Counted from the first letter of the stretch, positions 1-8,371 are shown. The stretch is 41,816 nt of DNA from an uncultured Pelagibacteraceae bacterium (GCA_902580135.1 CACHJL010000007.1:1-41816), one strand, 5' to 3'. Notes: generated by a model from the sequence alone, not told the origin. Numbers and translations are program-made.

Positions 1-142
1 CTCCATCATTTAATACACCTTCATCAACAGCAGTTGCATCCATTGTTAGATGTTGTAATTTTCCTTTTGGATCAGTAAATCTCAAATCAACGTATTCGAT
101 TTCTTTATCTTTCATTAATTTTAATACATTTTTAGAACTCAT
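1..142 (-). CDS. glnA: Glutamine synthetase type I, N-terminal part (cut by window edge)
   Basis: Forms glutamine from glutamate, ammonia and ATP in the cytosol, the main ammonia-assimilation step. Only the first 47 codons are visible. They read from an ATG at 142 and contain YVDLRFTDPKGKLQHLT, which closely follows the beta-grasp N-terminus of bacterial GS-I (VDLRFTDTKGKEQH in E. coli). The catalytic domain lies beyond the left edge, so adenylylation and active-site residues cannot be checked. There is no clear Shine-Dalgarno sequence, only a purine stretch AAAAAAAAGAT before the ATG. The gene diverges from the YbaK-like gene at 307. Confidence 0.9.
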   Translation of the reverse strand, partial: MSSKNVLKLMKDKEIEYVDLRFTDPKGKLQHLTMDATAVDEGVLNDG

Positions 143-306
143 ATTTATCTTTTTTTTAATTTTTAAAGCTTAATATCAAAAAACTTTAAATTAATATTGT
201 TTATTATTGTTATATCACCTATGCATTTCTTACATATATAAACAGGAATATAAATAAGAATTAATGATAAATTATCAATTCACAATTTATTACAATTATT
301 AGTTGA
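143..306. promoter_or_regulatory. Divergent intergenic region glnA / ybaK-like
   Basis: This AT-rich 164-base region must hold the promoters of both divergent genes. A 13-bp dyad, TGATAA-A-TTATCA, lies at 265-277 and could be an operator, but in DNA this AT-rich it may be chance. I see no convincing riboswitch-like structure and no -24/-12 (sigma-54) element. Confidence 0.35.
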
Positions 307-786
307 ATGGAAAATATACTTGAAAAAGAATCGGTCCAGAGAGTAAGAAAAGTTCTTAATGAATATGATCAAAATTTGAATGTAGAAGTTTTAGATAGTT
401 CCGCAAGAACAGCGGAAGATGCTGCAATATCTTTAAATTGTGAAGTTGGCGCAATAGTAAAAAGTTTATTATTGAGAACTGACAAAGATTTTATTTTGTG
501 CCTAGTATCAGGAGATAAACGTTGCTCCCTAAATAAAGTTAAAAAAATTATTAAAAACAAAGATGTTTCAATGGCTAAAGCGGAACAAGTTAAAGAACAA
601 ACTGGATTTTCAATTGGAGGAGTTTCACCCATAGGCCACATAAAAAAAATTAATATATTAGTTGATGTTTCTTTATCTAGATTTGAAAATATTTATGCCG
701 CTGCTGGTCATCCTCATTCAATTTTTAAAATAACTTATAAAAAATTGCTTAATCTTACAAACGGAAAAGAAGAGGATATAGTGTAA
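307..786 (+). CDS. YbaK/EbsC-family aminoacyl-tRNA deacylase
   Basis: A 159-residue single-domain protein of the YbaK/ProX trans-editing family, which hydrolyses mischarged aminoacyl-tRNAs (typically Cys- or Ala-tRNA(Pro)) in the cytosol. Seen: the family lysine in IVKSLLL (K52), the GGVSPIG loop (104-110) and the GHP turn (134-136), at the usual length of about 155-160 residues. The substrate cannot be told from sequence, since YbaK, ProXp-ala and related subfamilies share these motifs. The ATG at 307 has no strong ribosome site. The stop is directly abutted by the next ATG (TAAATG), so it is probably co-translated with the EamA exporter downstream. Confidence 0.85.
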   Translation: MENILEKESVQRVRKVLNEYDQNLNVEVLDSSARTAEDAAISLNCEVGAIVKSLLLRTDKDFILCLVSGDKRCSLNKVKKIIKNKDVSMAKAEQVKEQTGFSIGGVSPIGHIKKINILVDVSLSRFENIYAAAGHPHSIFKITYKKLLNLTNGKEEDIV

Positions 787-1677
787 ATGAGAGAACCAAA
801 ATTAATAGATTATTTTCTTCTTACTATTTTAGCTTTAATATGGGCTTCAGCTTTTTTTAATATTAAAATAGCAACCTACTCCTATGGACCAGTTACAATT
901 GCTTTTTTGAGAATCTTTTTTGGAGCTATACCAGTAGTTGCTTTATGTTTTTTTAAAAGGATCAAAATTGAAGCATTTTCTAAAGATTGGTATTGGTTTG
1001 CTTCAATTGGTTTAATAAATTTAGTTATACCTTTTTTTTTAATAGCTTATGGAGTTCAAAAAGTTCAAAGTAATCTTGCAGCTATTTTAATGGCCAGTAC
1101 ACCATTGAGCGCAACATTATTGGCACATCTTTTTACAGATAATGAAAAAATAAATTTTATAAAAGTATTAGGTGTTCTTGTAGGTTTTTCAGGAATTGTT
1201 TTTTTATTTTCTGATAATGTTTTAATTAATGAAAGTAATTTTTTTTCAGCATTTTGGATATTAGTTGGATCAACATTCTATGTTATCGGAGGATTGCTAA
1301 CTATCAAAATAAGTAAAAAAAAAAACGAAAACGTAACAGCTTCCATATTAATATGGGCAACAATTTTTTTAATTCCAGTTACAGCCTATACAGAACAGCC
1401 TTGGAATTTAAACCCAAGTATCGATTCAACTATATCAGTTATTTATCTTGGCGTATTTGCCACAGGATTTGCTTGGTTGCTTAGATTTAGAATTTTAATA
1501 AATAATGGATTAGTTTTTCAAGCTCAAGTAGCTTATTTAATTCCAATTTTTGGTGTGATTTTAGGATATATTTTTCTAAATGAGTTGATTACTTCAAAAG
1601 TTTTAATTGCATTAGTTGCAGTAATAATTGGAATTTATTTAGTAAAAAAATCAAACAAAAATGATATTGTCACTTAA
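787..1677 (+). CDS. EamA/DMT-superfamily metabolite exporter
   Basis: A 296-residue inner-membrane protein with about ten hydrophobic segments arranged as two EamA repeats. The first repeat begins with YFLLTILALIWASAFFNIK, the typical opening of drug/metabolite transporters such as RhaT/RarD/YdcZ relatives, and the second repeat begins near residue 152. Family members export amino acids, nucleosides or other metabolites; the substrate is not predictable here. It starts immediately after the YbaK-like stop and ends 11 bases before the PhyH gene, so the three probably form one transcript. The C-terminus is lysine-rich and cytoplasmic (VKKSNKND). Confidence 0.85.
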   Translation: MREPKLIDYFLLTILALIWASAFFNIKIATYSYGPVTIAFLRIFFGAIPVVALCFFKRIKIEAFSKDWYWFASIGLINLVIPFFLIAYGVQKVQSNLAAILMASTPLSATLLAHLFTDNEKINFIKVLGVLVGFSGIVFLFSDNVLINESNFFSAFWILVGSTFYVIGGLLTIKISKKKNENVTASILIWATIFLIPVTAYTEQPWNLNPSIDSTISVIYLGVFATGFAWLLRFRILINNGLVFQAQVAYLIPIFGVILGYIFLNELITSKVLIALVAVIIGIYLVKKSNKNDIVT

Positions 1678-1688
1678 TCGATATTGTT

Positions 1689-2525
1689 ATGAGTAAACTT
1701 ATTTCTAAATCAGAAATAGAAAATTTCAAAAAAAATGGTGCAGTTTTTTTAAAAAATAAGTTTGATATTAGATGGATAGAAAAATTAAAAAAAGGTATCA
1801 AAAGAGATATAAAAAATCCCAGTCCTAGATTTAAATCTCATACAACTACATCTAATGTACCAGCTTATTTGGAAGATTATTGGACTTGGGATTTAGTTCC
1901 TGAATTTAAAGAGTTTGTTTATAAATCTCCTTACGCAGAAATTGCATCTGAATTAATGTCAGCAAAAAAAATTAATCTTGTAATGGATAATTGGTTTTTA
2001 AGAGAAGCAGGATCAAAATCTTCAACTCCTTTTCATCACGATATTAGCTATTTTGATATTGAAGGAACAATGTGTGTCCTTTGGTTACCATTGCAAGCAA
2101 CTGGAAAAGATGAAGGTGTGGCATGGGTTAAAGGATCACATTTATGGGGAAAACTTTTTTTAAGAGTTCTTTTTAAAGATGGTCATAAAATTGAGGGAAA
2201 AGAATGCATCATAAACGGAAAAAAGTACGAATTACCACCTGATATTTTAAACAATAAAAAAAAGTATGAATTTTTGAAATGGGATTGTGAACCTGGAGAT
2301 TGTGTTATATTTGATATGAGAACTCTTCATGGAGTACTTAGCCCCTCAATACCTAAGAAAACATTAAGCAGATATACATTAAGGGTAGCAAAAGAAGATG
2401 CAAAAATTAGTTATATAGGAGATTGGACAAGTTATAATTATAGAAAAGCTATGCAGGATGGCGGTTATAAAGATGGTGATATACTAGGAGGCAAAATGTT
2501 CCCAACTTTATATGAAACCAAATAA
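1689..2525 (+). CDS. Phytanoyl-CoA dioxygenase (PhyH) family Fe(II)/2-oxoglutarate oxygenase
   Basis: A 278-residue non-haem iron oxygenase that should hydroxylate a small organic substrate using 2-oxoglutarate and O2. The metal triad is visible: HHD at 116-118 (H116 and D118) in TPFHHDISYF, and H214 in FDMRTLHG. R228 (LSRYTLR) is placed to bind the 2-oxoglutarate carboxylate. Length and layout fit the PhyH family, which includes ectoine hydroxylase, PhnY (aminoethylphosphonate dioxygenase) and many uncharacterised marine members. I cannot assign the substrate. It is the third gene of the 307-2525 cluster; having an exporter rather than an importer beside it does not help. Confidence 0.82.
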   Translation: MSKLISKSEIENFKKNGAVFLKNKFDIRWIEKLKKGIKRDIKNPSPRFKSHTTTSNVPAYLEDYWTWDLVPEFKEFVYKSPYAEIASELMSAKKINLVMDNWFLREAGSKSSTPFHHDISYFDIEGTMCVLWLPLQATGKDEGVAWVKGSHLWGKLFLRVLFKDGHKIEGKECIINGKKYELPPDILNNKKKYEFLKWDCEPGDCVIFDMRTLHGVLSPSIPKKTLSRYTLRVAKEDAKISYIGDWTSYNYRKAMQDGGYKDGDILGGKMFPTLYETK

Positions 2526-2567
2526 CTCAATAGTAAATAAATTTTATCTTTAGATATTTTTATTAAT

Positions 2568-2603
2568 TTGAAACATCAAAATATTTTTGCTAAATTTTAT
2601 AAT
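2568..2603 (+). promoter_or_regulatory. Candidate sigma-70 promoter of the aldehyde dehydrogenase gene
   Basis: In the 102-base gap before the aldehyde dehydrogenase there is TTGAAA (2568-2573), a 17-base spacer and TAAATT (2591-2596). A perfect TATAAT also lies at 2598-2603 but without a good -35 box. Such matches are common in AT-rich DNA, so this is a weak call. Confidence 0.3.
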
Positions 2604-2627
2604 AAAATAAAGATTAATATTTAAATT

Positions 2628-4070
2628 ATGTACGAAAAATTTGGTCAGTTTATAGATGGAAAATGGCAACCCTCCGAAAATAAAGAAACATATGAAGTTA
2701 TAAATCCTGCTACCGAAGAAGTTTTGGGGCTTGCATCAAAAGCTGCACCAAGTGATGTTGATAAAGCATTAAAATCTGCTGAAAAAGGTTTAGAAGTTTG
2801 GAAACAAACTCCTCCATGGCAAAGGTCATATATAATAAGAAGAATTGCTGATAAAATGAGAGAGAAACAAGATGTTCTTGCAAAATGGATGACTCTAGAA
2901 GTTGGTAAACCTTTTGCAGAAGCCAAAGGAGAAGTTGGTGGAGCAGCAGATATTTTTGAATGGAATGCAGAAGAAACTAAAAGAATTTATGGACAAACAG
3001 TAGAAAGCAGATTTGCTGATACTAGAGTTCACGTTTATTATCAGCCGGTTGGAGTGGTAGCTGCACTAACTCCTTGGAATTTTCCTCTAGTTTTATCTTC
3101 AAGGAAAATCTCTACAGCTTTAGCAGCAGGCTGTTCTGTAATAGTTAAACCAGATGTAATAACGCCTGGAACTGTAATGGAGTTAGTTGATATTTGTAGA
3201 GAATGTGGAGTTCCTCCAGGAGTGGTAAATTTATTATCTGGCGATCCACCAAGCATTAGTCAACAATTGATTTCATCAAATATAGTTAAAAAAATTTCAG
3301 TAACAGGGTCAACAAGAGTAGGAAAATTAATTCTCAAGCAAGCCGCTGATAAAGTTCAAAGAGTGACTATGGAATTGAGCGGACACTCCCCATTTATTGT
3401 TTTTGATGATGCTGATCTTAACAAAGCTACTGATATGGCTATATCTTCTAAATTTAGAAATAACGGACAAGTTTGTATATCTCCTAATAGATTTTATATT
3501 CAAGAAAATAAAAAAAATGACTTTATAAATTTATTTATTGAAAAAACTAAAAAACTAAAAATTGGGAATGGAATGGACCCTGATACTCAATTAGGGCCTC
3601 TAACAACACAAAAAAGATTAAATGAAGTAGAAGAATTAGTTGAGAAAACAAAGCAAGAAGGAGCAAAAGTTTTATTAGGCGGCAAAAGACCGGCTGGGTT
3701 TAATAAAGGTTTTTATTATGAGCCAACTGTTTTTGACGAAGTAAAAGATAATTTTACAATTATGAAACAAGAGCCATTTGCACCTTTGGTTCCAATGTTG
3801 TCTTTTAAATCTTTTGATGAAGTTATAGAAAGAGCAAATGATAATGATTTGGGATTATGCAGTTATATCTGTACAAATTCTATGGAAAAAGCACATAGAG
3901 CATCCGAGCTAATGGAAACCGGAACTGTAGCAGTTAACACAGGTTTTGTTGCAATAGCTGAAGCACCTTTTGGTGGAATTAAACAAACAGGCTATGGAAG
4001 GGAAGGTGGGTCCATGGCAATAAAAGATTATTTGAACGTTAAATATACACACCTAGGTATTAAAGGATAA
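2628..4070 (+). CDS. NAD(P)-dependent aldehyde dehydrogenase (ALDH superfamily)
   Basis: A 480-residue cytosolic enzyme oxidising an aldehyde to its acid. All core residues are present: N151 in LTPWNFP, K174 in VIVKPD, the GSTRVG dinucleotide loop (227-232), general base E249 in TMELSGHSP, and nucleophile C283 in NNGQVCISP. It resembles the succinate-semialdehyde / glycolaldehyde / lactaldehyde dehydrogenase branch (GabD, AldA), but the substrate is not fixed by sequence. ELSGHSP replaces the more usual ELGGKSP, and VKPD replaces KPAE/KPSE. A glyoxalase I gene follows 16 bases downstream, which fits a lactaldehyde/2-oxoaldehyde context. Confidence 0.9.
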   Translation: MYEKFGQFIDGKWQPSENKETYEVINPATEEVLGLASKAAPSDVDKALKSAEKGLEVWKQTPPWQRSYIIRRIADKMREKQDVLAKWMTLEVGKPFAEAKGEVGGAADIFEWNAEETKRIYGQTVESRFADTRVHVYYQPVGVVAALTPWNFPLVLSSRKISTALAAGCSVIVKPDVITPGTVMELVDICRECGVPPGVVNLLSGDPPSISQQLISSNIVKKISVTGSTRVGKLILKQAADKVQRVTMELSGHSPFIVFDDADLNKATDMAISSKFRNNGQVCISPNRFYIQENKKNDFINLFIEKTKKLKIGNGMDPDTQLGPLTTQKRLNEVEELVEKTKQEGAKVLLGGKRPAGFNKGFYYEPTVFDEVKDNFTIMKQEPFAPLVPMLSFKSFDEVIERANDNDLGLCSYICTNSMEKAHRASELMETGTVAVNTGFVAIAEAPFGGIKQTGYGREGGSMAIKDYLNVKYTHLGIKG

Positions 4071-4086
4071 AATAGAATTACTAAGA

Positions 4087-4506
4087 ATGAAATATTTACA
4101 TACAATGATTAGAATTTCAAATATAGAAAAATCATTAGAATTTTTTTGTAACGGACTAGGATTAAAAGAAACAAGACGAATGGATAATGAAAAAGGAAGA
4201 TATACTCTAATTTTTTTAGCAGCTCCAAATGATGAGTCTGCAGAAATTGAACTTACTTATAATTGGGATGGAGATAATTTAGGCACAAGTTCGAGAAACT
4301 TTGGTCATTTAGCATACAGAGTTAAAAATGTATATGAAACTTGTCAAAGACTAAAAGATATGGGTATCACAATTAACCGTCCACCACGAGACGGACATAT
4401 GGCTTTTGTGAAATCACCAGACAATATTTCAATTGAGATTTTACAAGATGGTTATTTGGATCCTAAAGAACCGTGGGCTTCAATGAAAAATGTTGGCGAG
4501 TGGTAA
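4087..4506 (+). CDS. gloA: Lactoylglutathione lyase (glyoxalase I)
   Basis: Isomerises the glutathione-methylglyoxal hemithioacetal to S-lactoylglutathione. The 139-residue protein carries all four metal ligands in the expected places of the two beta-alpha-beta-beta-beta motifs: H5 (YLHTMIR), E55 (AEIELTYNW), H74 (FGHLAYRV) and E117 (SIEILQ). E. coli GloA uses H5, E56, H74 and E122. The stretch IELTYNW is nearly diagnostic of GloA. The C-terminal tail after 125 (DPKEPWASMKNVGEW) is a little unlike E. coli GloA. Convergent with the dehydratase gene on the other strand, with only 23 bases between stops and no clear terminator. Confidence 0.88.
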   Translation: MKYLHTMIRISNIEKSLEFFCNGLGLKETRRMDNEKGRYTLIFLAAPNDESAEIELTYNWDGDNLGTSSRNFGHLAYRVKNVYETCQRLKDMGITINRPPRDGHMAFVKSPDNISIEILQDGYLDPKEPWASMKNVGEW

Positions 4507-4529
4507 TCAACCAAAATAGCTAAAAATAT

Positions 4530-5705
4530 TTATTCTACAATTTGGAAATCAGATTTATATTTTTCATTAATGGAAATCCCTAATCCAGGAGTATTATCAT
4601 CTAAATTTATAAAACCATTTTCAGGTTCAGGTTCTCCTTTAAATAAATAATAAAATAATTCGTTTCCTATCTCAACTTGATGTACTGGAAAGAATTCTGA
4701 AAAAGGGCAGTTGTTACTTGCCATTGTTAGATGATAATTATGCATTTGACCAGCATGAGGAATTACCGGAACACCATATTTTTCTGCTAAAGAATTTATT
4801 TTTTGACCAGGAGTTATACCTCCAACACGATTTGCATCATATTGAATAAAACTAACTGCTTTTTGTTCTAACAAATGTTTAAATCCTAAAAAACTAAACT
4901 CATGTTCTCCACCTGCAATTGGTATATCTCCTAAAGCATTTAATTCTGCATAACCTGATATATCATCAGGTATTAGCGGTTCTTCAAGCCATTTAGGTTT
5001 AAATTTTATTAATTCAGGTATTATTTTTTTTGAATATTCTAAATTCCAACCCATATAAGCTTCGAGCATAAGATCATTATCATATCCGACAACTTCTCTG
5101 ACGGCATTTACTAAGTTAATATTTTTTTTTAATCCTTCGGCCCCATCTTTTGGTCCCCAACCAAATCGCATCTTAAACATCTTAAAACCTTCTTTTAAAT
5201 ATTTTTCTGCCTCTATTTGTAGATCTTTGATTGGCTGGCTATATAATTTTGAGGCATATACTGGAATCTTTTCTTTTGTTCTCCCTCCAAGTAATTGAAA
5301 AACTGGTTTTTTTTTCAATTTTCCCATTAAGTCCCAAATTCCAAGATCGATTGCTGAAATTCCAATCATTCCAATTCCTTTTCTTCCCCATGCCATCGTG
5401 CTTCTATACATTTTTTCCCATAAATAATCGTAGTCAAAAGGATCTTCACCAATTACTAAGTTTTTTAAATAACAATCTATTGCTTTTTTAGTTACTTCTG
5501 GTGCTAGTGCAGCATTTCCTAAACCTATGTTTCCATCATCTGTTATGACTTCACAGACCATCCATTGATGAAATCTAAATGATTTCATTTTATCTCCAGA
5601 CTCTCTAAGAGCATCAGTCGGGTTAGTACAAAAATTTTGAACAGGAGGAACTATTTCACCTGTCCATTTGTAAATAGATGTTTTGACATCTTTAATCTTT
5701 GTCAT
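4530..5705 (-). CDS. Enolase-superfamily sugar-acid dehydratase (mandelate racemase group, L-rhamnonate dehydratase-like)
   Basis: A 391-residue cytosolic enzyme expected to dehydrate an aldonic acid to a 2-keto-3-deoxy acid. The N-terminal capping domain (about 1-135) is followed by a TIM barrel. The three acidic Mg ligands are E215 (LMLEAYMGW), E241 (WLEEPL) and E267 (AGGEHEF), with H268 next to the last ligand and H317 (VIPHAGQMH) as catalytic bases. The pattern FKMRFGWGP plus AGGEHE is that of the L-rhamnonate dehydratase subgroup, but substrate specificity in this superfamily is notoriously hard to read. The ATG at 5705 lies inside the small membrane-peptide gene upstream (14-base overlap), and the whole is probably co-transcribed with the PdxA-like gene. 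Confidence 0.85.
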   Translation of the reverse strand: MTKIKDVKTSIYKWTGEIVPPVQNFCTNPTDALRESGDKMKSFRFHQWMVCEVITDDGNIGLGNAALAPEVTKKAIDCYLKNLVIGEDPFDYDYLWEKMYRSTMAWGRKGIGMIGISAIDLGIWDLMGKLKKKPVFQLLGGRTKEKIPVYASKLYSQPIKDLQIEAEKYLKEGFKMFKMRFGWGPKDGAEGLKKNINLVNAVREVVGYDNDLMLEAYMGWNLEYSKKIIPELIKFKPKWLEEPLIPDDISGYAELNALGDIPIAGGEHEFSFLGFKHLLEQKAVSFIQYDANRVGGITPGQKINSLAEKYGVPVIPHAGQMHNYHLTMASNNCPFSEFFPVHQVEIGNELFYYLFKGEPEPENGFINLDDNTPGLGISINEKYKSDFQIVE

Positions 5706-5799
5706 TTTTTTTTAATATTTTTGAAATTTCATTTACTCTTATTGCGATAGCTAAGACAACTTCTAATATACCTAATAGTAACCAAGTTTCTAAATTCAT
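5692..5799 (-). CDS. Putative 35-residue single-pass membrane peptide
   Basis: A small reading frame that fills the gap between the PdxA-like gene and the dehydratase. Its ATG (5799-5797) overlaps the TGA of the PdxA-like gene as ATGA, and its TAA (5694-5692) lies 14 bases inside the dehydratase gene; both junctions look translationally coupled. The product begins MNLETW, has one hydrophobic helix (about residues 6-22, [14 protein letters not shown]) containing one buried Glu, and ends with a lysine-rich tail (23-35). No independent ribosome site is visible. I recognise no family. The spacing argues that it is real, but conservation is unknown. Confidence 0.5.
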   Translation of the reverse strand: MNLETWLLLGILEVVLAIAIRVNEISKILKKNDKD

Positions 5800-6794
5800 A
5801 ATTTATTTTTATTTTCTGCCATTGTTAATGCGATCTTGAAAGATTGTAAGGTAGGTTCTAAATTTGCTTTATTTTTTCCAGCAATATCGAAGGCTGTTCC
5901 ATGCGCAGGAGTAGTAATTGGTAAAGGTAAACCACCTTGAACGGTTACACCTCTATCAAAACCAAAAGCCTTAAGGCCAGACTGCAATGCATCATGATAC
6001 ATTCCCACAATGCAATCATGATTTTTATTTTTATATGCTGTAATAAAAGATGTATCACAAGGTAACGGTCCATCCGCATTAATACCAAGTTTTTTAGCCT
6101 CTTCTATAGCTGGTATAATTTCTTCTTTTTCTTCACTTCCAAATTCACCATGTGGGTTAAGAGCTTGAACTGCTACTCTAGGATTTTTTATTCCATTTAA
6201 TTTCATAGCATCATTAATAAGTTTAATAGGTTTAATAATTTTTTCTTTTTTTATTTGATCTGGAACTTCTTTAATTGGAATATGGGAAGTTACTCTAGCA
6301 GTCCAAAAATTATCTATAACATTAAATTCACAAAAATAATTTTTAACATTTAGTTTTTCAGCCATTAAGTGTAATTCATCTGAATATTTGTTTCCTCCAA
6401 GTTTTAAACTTGTTTTATTAAAAGGACCAAAATTAATTGCATGAATTTTTTTTTCATTAGCTAATTCTAGAGCTAAATTTAAAGCTGATAAAACACTTTT
6501 GCCTGATTCTTTAGAACATTCAGATATTTTGTAATCGTGATTTTTTCCTTTTGAGATATCTAAAAAAAATTTATTTCCTTCTTTGAAATTAATTTTATCA
6601 AAACTATCAACTAGTTTTAAGTTATTTGAATTACCCGAGATTTTATTACCATTTTCTAGTATTTTCTTTTCACCTATTAAGATAATATTAGCTTTATTTG
6701 TAATTTCTTCTTTTAATAATTTGGACACAAGTTCTGGACCAATACCAGAAGGGTCTCCAAGAAGTAGTGCTATATTAATTTTATTTTGAGGCAT
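5796..6794 (-). CDS. PdxA-family 4-(phospho)hydroxyacid dehydrogenase, divergent
   Basis: A 332-residue protein of the PdxA family, NAD-dependent metal enzymes that oxidise and decarboxylate 4-phospho-hydroxythreonine or related phosphorylated hydroxyacids (PdxA2 in threonate/erythronate use). Visible: GDPSGIGPE (13-21) and the three metal histidines H171 (TSHIPI), H215 (NPHGE) and H267 (MYHDA). It departs from true PdxA: NPHGE is shortened from NPHAGE, MYHDA replaces YHDQG, and TTPAHGTA (294-301) has Ala where PdxA has the Asp of SVDHGTA. This and the location beside a sugar-acid dehydratase and a TTT transporter suggest catabolism rather than vitamin B6 synthesis. Its stop overlaps the small peptide gene. 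Confidence 0.8.
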   Translation of the reverse strand: MPQNKINIALLLGDPSGIGPELVSKLLKEEITNKANIILIGEKKILENGNKISGNSNNLKLVDSFDKINFKEGNKFFLDISKGKNHDYKISECSKESGKSVLSALNLALELANEKKIHAINFGPFNKTSLKLGGNKYSDELHLMAEKLNVKNYFCEFNVIDNFWTARVTSHIPIKEVPDQIKKEKIIKPIKLINDAMKLNGIKNPRVAVQALNPHGEFGSEEKEEIIPAIEEAKKLGINADGPLPCDTSFITAYKNKNHDCIVGMYHDALQSGLKAFGFDRGVTVQGGLPLPITTPAHGTAFDIAGKNKANLEPTLQSFKIALTMAENKNKL

Positions 6795-6864
6795 TTTTTT
6801 TCTTTACGCTATGTACCAGATTATGTTTATATATTTAAATATAAATTAACTAAAGAGGGAAATA
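6795..6864. promoter_or_regulatory. Short divergent control region pdxA-like / tctC
   Basis: Seventy bases separate two divergent operons of apparently related function, so shared regulation is likely. It contains a 14-bp palindrome, TATATTTAAATATA (6830-6843), a possible operator that could also be chance in such AT-rich sequence. The purine run AAAGAGGGA just before the tctC ATG is its ribosome site. Confidence 0.35.
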
Positions 6865-7839
6865 ATGAAAAAAAGTTTTAAACTTTTCTTGGCTGCTGCA
6901 TTTCTAGTAACAGAATTTTTTGTTGTTGCGCTTCCACTAATGATTACTTCTGCAAAAGCAGATGGTCACCCAATTCAAGCAATTACTCATGCTGGATTTG
7001 GTGGTGGTACAGATGTAACTACTAGAATGATGCTTTTAAGAGCACGTAGAGTTCTTAAGCAAGATATGCAACTAGTTAACAAAAAAGGTGGTGGTGGAGC
7101 AGTGTCAATGGATTATATGATGAGCTTACCAGCAGATGGTCAACATACTTTAACTTGGACAACTGGGCACGCTGTGTCAATGGCTTTAGGTAAAACTAAA
7201 GTTAAAATTAGTGACATGCAACCACTAGCAAGAGGAACTGATGATCCTCAATTATTTGTAGTAAATTGTAAAGCTGACATTAAAGATGCTAAAAAATTTA
7301 TTAGCACTCAAAAATCAAAATCACTTAAATATGGAACAACACATGTTGGTGGAATTGACGATGTAAGTGCAATTGCATTTACTAAAAAAGGTGGTTTAAA
7401 AGATCCAACTATTGTTGCTTATAAAGGTGTGGCTCCAATTAAAACTAACTTAATCAAAGGAGATATTGATGTAGGTGTTTTAAACTTAGGAGAAGCATTA
7501 ACAGAAATTAATGATGGAACTCTTTGCGTTTCAGTTGTTCTTGCAAACAATAGAATGGCTAAAATTGGAGACTCTCCAACAGCAAAAGAATTAGGAATTC
7601 CTGTTTCTTTATCTACTGTTAGAGGCTTTGTAACTAAAAAAGGAGCTCCGGCTGCAAGAGTAAAAGAATTAGAAGCTGGAATGATGAAAGCTATGAGTCA
7701 CAACTATTACAAAAATTTCTTAACAGAAATTGGTCTTGATGAGACTAGTGTAGTTGGCGCTGATGAATGGGGTAAGCAAATGGAAGAAATGCTTACTGAA
7801 ATGACTGCACAACTTAAAGCTTTAGGTTACATTAAATAA
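6865..7839 (+). CDS. tctC: Tripartite tricarboxylate transporter substrate-binding protein (TctC/Bug family)
   Basis: Periplasmic receptor of a TTT-type secondary transporter; it binds a carboxylate and delivers it to TctAB. The 324-residue precursor has a signal peptide (about 1-32, ending TSAKA) followed by the Bug-family phosphate-loop-like motif GFGGGTDVTTRMM (45-57). The ligand may be a di- or tricarboxylate or a sugar acid; the neighbours (sugar-acid dehydratase, PdxA-like, SDR, ROK kinase) favour a hydroxylated or sugar acid. TctB and TctA follow, separated by a strong hairpin at 7883-7917 that should make this gene the most expressed of the three. Confidence 0.9.
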   Translation: MKKSFKLFLAAAFLVTEFFVVALPLMITSAKADGHPIQAITHAGFGGGTDVTTRMMLLRARRVLKQDMQLVNKKGGGGAVSMDYMMSLPADGQHTLTWTTGHAVSMALGKTKVKISDMQPLARGTDDPQLFVVNCKADIKDAKKFISTQKSKSLKYGTTHVGGIDDVSAIAFTKKGGLKDPTIVAYKGVAPIKTNLIKGDIDVGVLNLGEALTEINDGTLCVSVVLANNRMAKIGDSPTAKELGIPVSLSTVRGFVTKKGAPAARVKELEAGMMKAMSHNYYKNFLTEIGLDETSVVGADEWGKQMEEMLTEMTAQLKALGYIK

Positions 7840-7863
7840 ATATTAAAGAAGTACATTTAATCT

Positions 7864-8370
7864 ATGAATAATGTACGAAAACAAAAAAGGGCAAACAAAA
7901 GTTTGCCCTTTTTTTTTAAAGATGAATTCAGAGTTTCATTTATAATTATATTTATTTCAATAATTTTATTAATAAGCACCTTTTCATTTGATATCGTTCC
8001 TCCAATTTTAAACAGAGGTATTCAGCCTGCAACTTTTCCTAAAGCACTATTGGTTTTAATAATAAGCTTAACTTTAATTATCTATTATTTATCAATAAAC
8101 AAACCTTGGGATGTTAAAAAAAAATTACCAAAAAATTTTTTTTTAACATTATTTGGTTTTTTAATTTTTATTATTGTATCAAAAACATTAGATTTTTTTT
8201 TAGCAATATCAGTATTATCAATTTTTATTTCATATAATTGGGGAGAAAGACGAATACTTTACTTAATACTAGTAAGTATAATATTTCCTATTTTAGTATT
8301 TATTTTTTTTGAGACAATTTTGGGTTTAAGATTTCCTCCTGGCATAATTACCAATCTTTATTATTATTAA
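7864..8370 (+). CDS. tctB: Tripartite tricarboxylate transporter small membrane subunit (TctB-like)
   Basis: A 168-residue integral membrane protein with four predicted helices (about 25-45, 60-78, 92-125 and 135-155), the size and topology of TctB, the small partner of TctA. Sequence conservation in TctB is low, so the call rests on topology and position between tctC and tctA. The ATG at 7864 gives an N-terminus (MNNVRKQKRANKSLPFFFKDE) partly written by the terminator hairpin. No in-frame ATG or GTG follows before the first helix; only a TTG at 7903 offers a shorter start. The stop is followed after one base by the tctA ATG. Confidence 0.8.
   Translation: MNNVRKQKRANKSLPFFFKDEFRVSFIIIFISIILLISTFSFDIVPPILNRGIQPATFPKALLVLIISLTLIIYYLSINKPWDVKKKLPKNFFLTLFGFLIFIIVSKTLDFFLAISVLSIFISYNWGERRILYLILVSIIFPILVFIFFETILGLRFPPGIITNLYYY
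7883..7917 (+). terminator. Rho-independent terminator/attenuator lying within the 5' end of tctB
   Basis: A perfect 14-bp stem, AAAAAAGGGCAAAC (7883-7896) with GTTTGCCCTTTTTT (7901-7914), has a four-base AAAA loop and a T run reaching 7917. It sits 43 bases after the tctC stop, where a terminator is expected, yet overlaps codons 7-18 of the tctB frame (ATG 7864). It probably limits transcription of tctBA relative to tctC. Confidence 0.8.
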
Positions 8371-8371
8371 A

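Noticed and set aside
265..277. TGATAA-A-TTATCA dyad upstream of glnA as a nitrogen-regulator site
   Set aside because: It does not resemble the NtrC or NtrX consensus I know, and AT-only dyads are common here; kept only as a note in the intergenic entry.
5796..6794. True PdxA of vitamin B6 synthesis
   Set aside because: Motif changes at NPHGE, YHDA and TPAHGTA and the catabolic neighbours argue against it.
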